From: Clostridiales bacterium | GTDB lineage: Bacteria > Bacillota > Clostridia > Oscillospirales > CAG-272 | NCBI GenBank assembly: GCA_003522145.1 | Contig: DPGD01000023.1 | Coordinates: 106,535-130,618, forward strand | Reading direction: 5' to 3' | DNA: 24,084 bases | Shown: positions 23,202-24,084 of the stretch, piece after piece | Layout of the letters: every line of letters starts with the position of its first letter | Position numbering within the stretch: the first letter of the stretch is position 1 | Program-made: the position numbers and the translations under genes | The notes under the pieces: model-generated | What the model saw: the letters and a program-made list of their open reading frames with translations, nothing else | What the model was told of the DNA's origin: nothing | Databases searched by the model: none

Positions 23202-23238
23202 ATAATCAAAACTGGCATTTATAAAATAGTCAAAACAG
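23202..23238 (-). promoter_or_regulatory. Direct repeats upstream of pdxS, possible regulator site
   Basis: Plus-strand ATAATCAAAACTG (23202-23214) and ATAGTCAAAACAG (23226-23238) match at 11 of 13 positions and are 24 bases apart. On the minus strand each contains a TTGA(C/T)T that could serve as a -35, but no good -10 lies at the right distance, so the promoter is uncertain. Spacing of about two helical turns fits one protein binding both copies on one face. Confidence 0.5.
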
Positions 23239-23334
23239 ACACTTTTTATAATACCAGATGAAGGCCGGGAAGGCTGTTTTATGAAACGAATCGGGTTGTA
23301 AAGAGGCAAATCCGAAATTTTTTTCTGAAAGCAC

Positions 23335-23363
23335 TTGCAAATTGAACGGAAATATGCTACACT
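23335..23363 (+). promoter_or_regulatory. Probable promoter of the tRNA-Ser region
   Basis: TTGCAA (23335-23340) and TACACT (23358-23363) are spaced by 17 bases. It faces the decayed tRNA segments and the intact tRNA-Ser about 320 bases downstream. I see no clearer promoter nearer the tRNA. Confidence 0.6.
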
Positions 23364-23439
23364 ACTGGGGCGCTGGGGGATTTGTTTTCTCTGAAGCGAA
23401 CAGCGAGCGAAAAAATTCGGGTACCGCAACAGAGGACAG

Positions 23440-23459
23440 AACGGGGCTGACTTGAAATC
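23440..23459 (+). pseudogene. Fragment of a tRNA-Ser-like gene (TGA-type loop)
   Basis: Twenty bases match the anticodon region of the intact tRNA-Ser (23710-23729) at 19 positions. The single change turns the anticodon CGA into TGA, also a serine anticodon. The following bases do not close the anticodon stem, and no acceptor or T arm is found, so it cannot be a working tRNA. Confidence 0.55.
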
Positions 23460-23493
23460 GTGTGATTAGTTCCCAAAAGTGAATATTTATGCA

Positions 23494-23608
23494 TGGAAGC
23501 GTATCGAAGTGGTTGTAACGAGCTGCACTCGAAATCTCCTTCGGCAAACGGAAGTAAAACTTCCGAAAAGCCTTTAACCGTGCGGGTTTCGGGCATTCGC
23601 CCGCCGCA
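23494..23608 (+). pseudogene. Decayed tRNA-Ser(CGA)-like gene
   Basis: TATCGAAGTGGT (23502-23513) and CTCGAAATC (23528-23536) match the intact tRNA-Ser at the same 35-base spacing, with about seven differences between them. The anticodon stem is broken. The variable and T-arm region is expanded, with a hairpin CGGAAGT/ACTTCCG (23549-23565) and a GCGGG...CCCGC stem, and no acceptor stem closes it. Confidence 0.6.
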
Positions 23609-23656
23609 AACACACCGTGAGTTCTAACAGGAATTCTAATACAACTGAATACTTGC

Positions 23657-23681
23657 GTTAATCTCGGTTTCCCGAGTTAAC
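23657..23681 (+). other. Hairpin just before tRNA-Ser
   Basis: GTTAA-T-CTCGG pairs with CCGAG-TTAAC around loop TTTC, with one bulged T. It ends six bases before the tRNA. With no T run it is unlikely to be a terminator; a processing element is possible but unproven. Confidence 0.5.
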
Positions 23682-23687
23682 ATACAT

Positions 23688-23776
23688 GGAGAGGTATCGA
23701 AGTGGTCATAACGGGGCTGACTCGAAATCAGTTTGACGGCAACGTCACATGGGTTCGAATCCCATCCTCTCCGCCA
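23688..23776 (+). tRNA. tRNA-Ser (anticodon CGA)
   Basis: An 89-base tRNA with encoded CCA. The acceptor stem GGAGAGG/CCTCTCC is perfect. The anticodon loop CTCGAAA gives CGA (23723-23725), which reads UCG. The long variable arm TGACG-GCAA-CGTCA is typical of serine tRNAs, and the T arm is ATGGG-TTCGAAT-CCCAT. A terminator follows. Confidence 0.96.
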
Positions 23777-23780
23777 ACTG

Positions 23781-23813
23781 AAGCCGCATAAACCCAGTGT
23801 TTATGCGGCTTTT
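23781..23813 (+). terminator. Intrinsic terminator after tRNA-Ser
   Basis: AAGCCGCATAAAC (23781-23793) pairs perfectly with the reverse complement at 23799-23811 around CCAGT, with T residues at the end. Confidence 0.9.
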
Positions 23814-23847
23814 CCATACCTATATTGCAAAAGTAAGCAGTATCTAT

Positions 23848-23893
23848 ATTGGGGAACAAATCTTGATGTGAATTGCACATTTTGCTCCCCAAT
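23848..23893. repeat. Imperfect inverted repeat in an AT-rich spacer
   Basis: ATTGGGGAACAAA (23848-23860) faces TTTTGCTCCCCAAT (23880-23893), which pair at all but one position. The loop contains a smaller TGTG/CACA stem. It lies in the gene-free stretch between tRNA-Ser and the last gene. Confidence 0.6.
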
Positions 23894-23996
23894 GGTATAT
23901 CCGCATTTTTGAATTGTCAAAAAATGAGAGGGCGTCAAAAAGCGGATAGCGCAAAGGCAAAACTTCCTTATTTCTTGCCGTAATGTAATCGCATCT

Positions 23997-24024
23997 TTGA
24001 AAAACAAGGTTTTTATTATATAAT
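23997..24024 (+). promoter_or_regulatory. Sigma-A-type promoter for the gene at the window end
   Basis: TTGAAA (23997-24002) and TATAAT (24019-24024) are spaced by 16 bases, 33 bases before the ATG at 24058. Confidence 0.8.
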
Positions 24025-24057
24025 AATCTCGCTACTTAAACGCAAAGAGGTGTTTTG

Positions 24058-24084
24058 ATGAAAATTACATCTTATTTAGAGCTA
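24058..24084 (+). CDS. Start of an unidentified gene, cut by the window end
   Basis: Only nine codons are visible, MKITSYLEL. A promoter at 23997-24024 and AAAGAGGTG before the ATG support a real gene. Nine residues do not allow a function to be named. Confidence 0.65.

Noticed and set aside
23494..23608. A second functional tRNA-Ser
   Set aside because: The anticodon stem does not pair and no acceptor stem or CCA end can be formed.

Overview
The window looks like chromosome of a spore-forming, low-to-mid GC member of the Firmicutes, most likely class Clostridia (Oscillospiraceae/Ruminococcaceae-like). The grounds are an alpha/beta-type small acid-soluble spore protein, an HPr kinase/phosphorylase, a T-box leader, strong Shine-Dalgarno sequences before nearly every gene, and many near-consensus sigma-A promoters (for example TTGACA-17-TATAAT). 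Genes sit on both strands in short operons, most of them closed by intrinsic terminators. I see no phage, transposase or CRISPR array.

Layout: (1) 227-5150, a complete five-gene branched-chain amino-acid-type ABC importer (lipoprotein, two permeases, two ATPases) with overlapping or closely spaced genes and two hairpins after the binding-protein gene. (2) 5701-8710, separate plus-strand units: a spore DNA-protecting protein, a transglutaminase-like protein of unknown role and a lipoate-protein ligase. (3) 8760-9088, rpsU with its own consensus promoter and terminators. (4) 9096-11127, a minus-strand asparagine synthetase behind a leader I read as an asparagine T-box (AAC specifier, UGGC acceptor-pairing bulge). 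(5) 11218-14177, a plus-strand GH38 alpha-mannosidase. (6) 14209-17416, minus strand: tRNA-Lys(TTT) with one acceptor-stem mismatch, then the operon of an XRE-type regulator with an unassigned C-terminal domain and topoisomerase III. (7) 17528-18640, plus strand: rpmB followed by a protein resembling the DUF6873 (guanidine-modifying-enzyme fold) family, whose start codon lies in the loop of a terminator hairpin. (8) 18696-19964, a TetR-type regulator overlapping a flavodoxin-like gene, with a perfect palindrome just after the promoter. (9) 20016-23238, minus strand: pdxST (PLP synthase), hprK, and a small cysteine/asparagine/glycine-rich repeat protein with a C-terminal membrane anchor. (10) 23335-23813, an intact tRNA-Ser(CGA) preceded by two decayed tRNA-Ser-like segments. 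A further gene begins at 24058 and runs off the end.

Most genes are ordinary housekeeping or nutrient-acquisition functions: amino-acid uptake, asparagine synthesis sensed through tRNA-Asn charging, lipoate and PLP cofactor supply, catabolite-repression signalling through HprK, and glycan trimming. No clear multi-gene undescribed system is visible. The best candidates for something new are the tail-anchored Cys-rich repeat protein (20115-20441), the XRE-fusion/topB pair, the terminator that contains a start codon at 17811-17837, and the decayed tRNA-Ser cluster.
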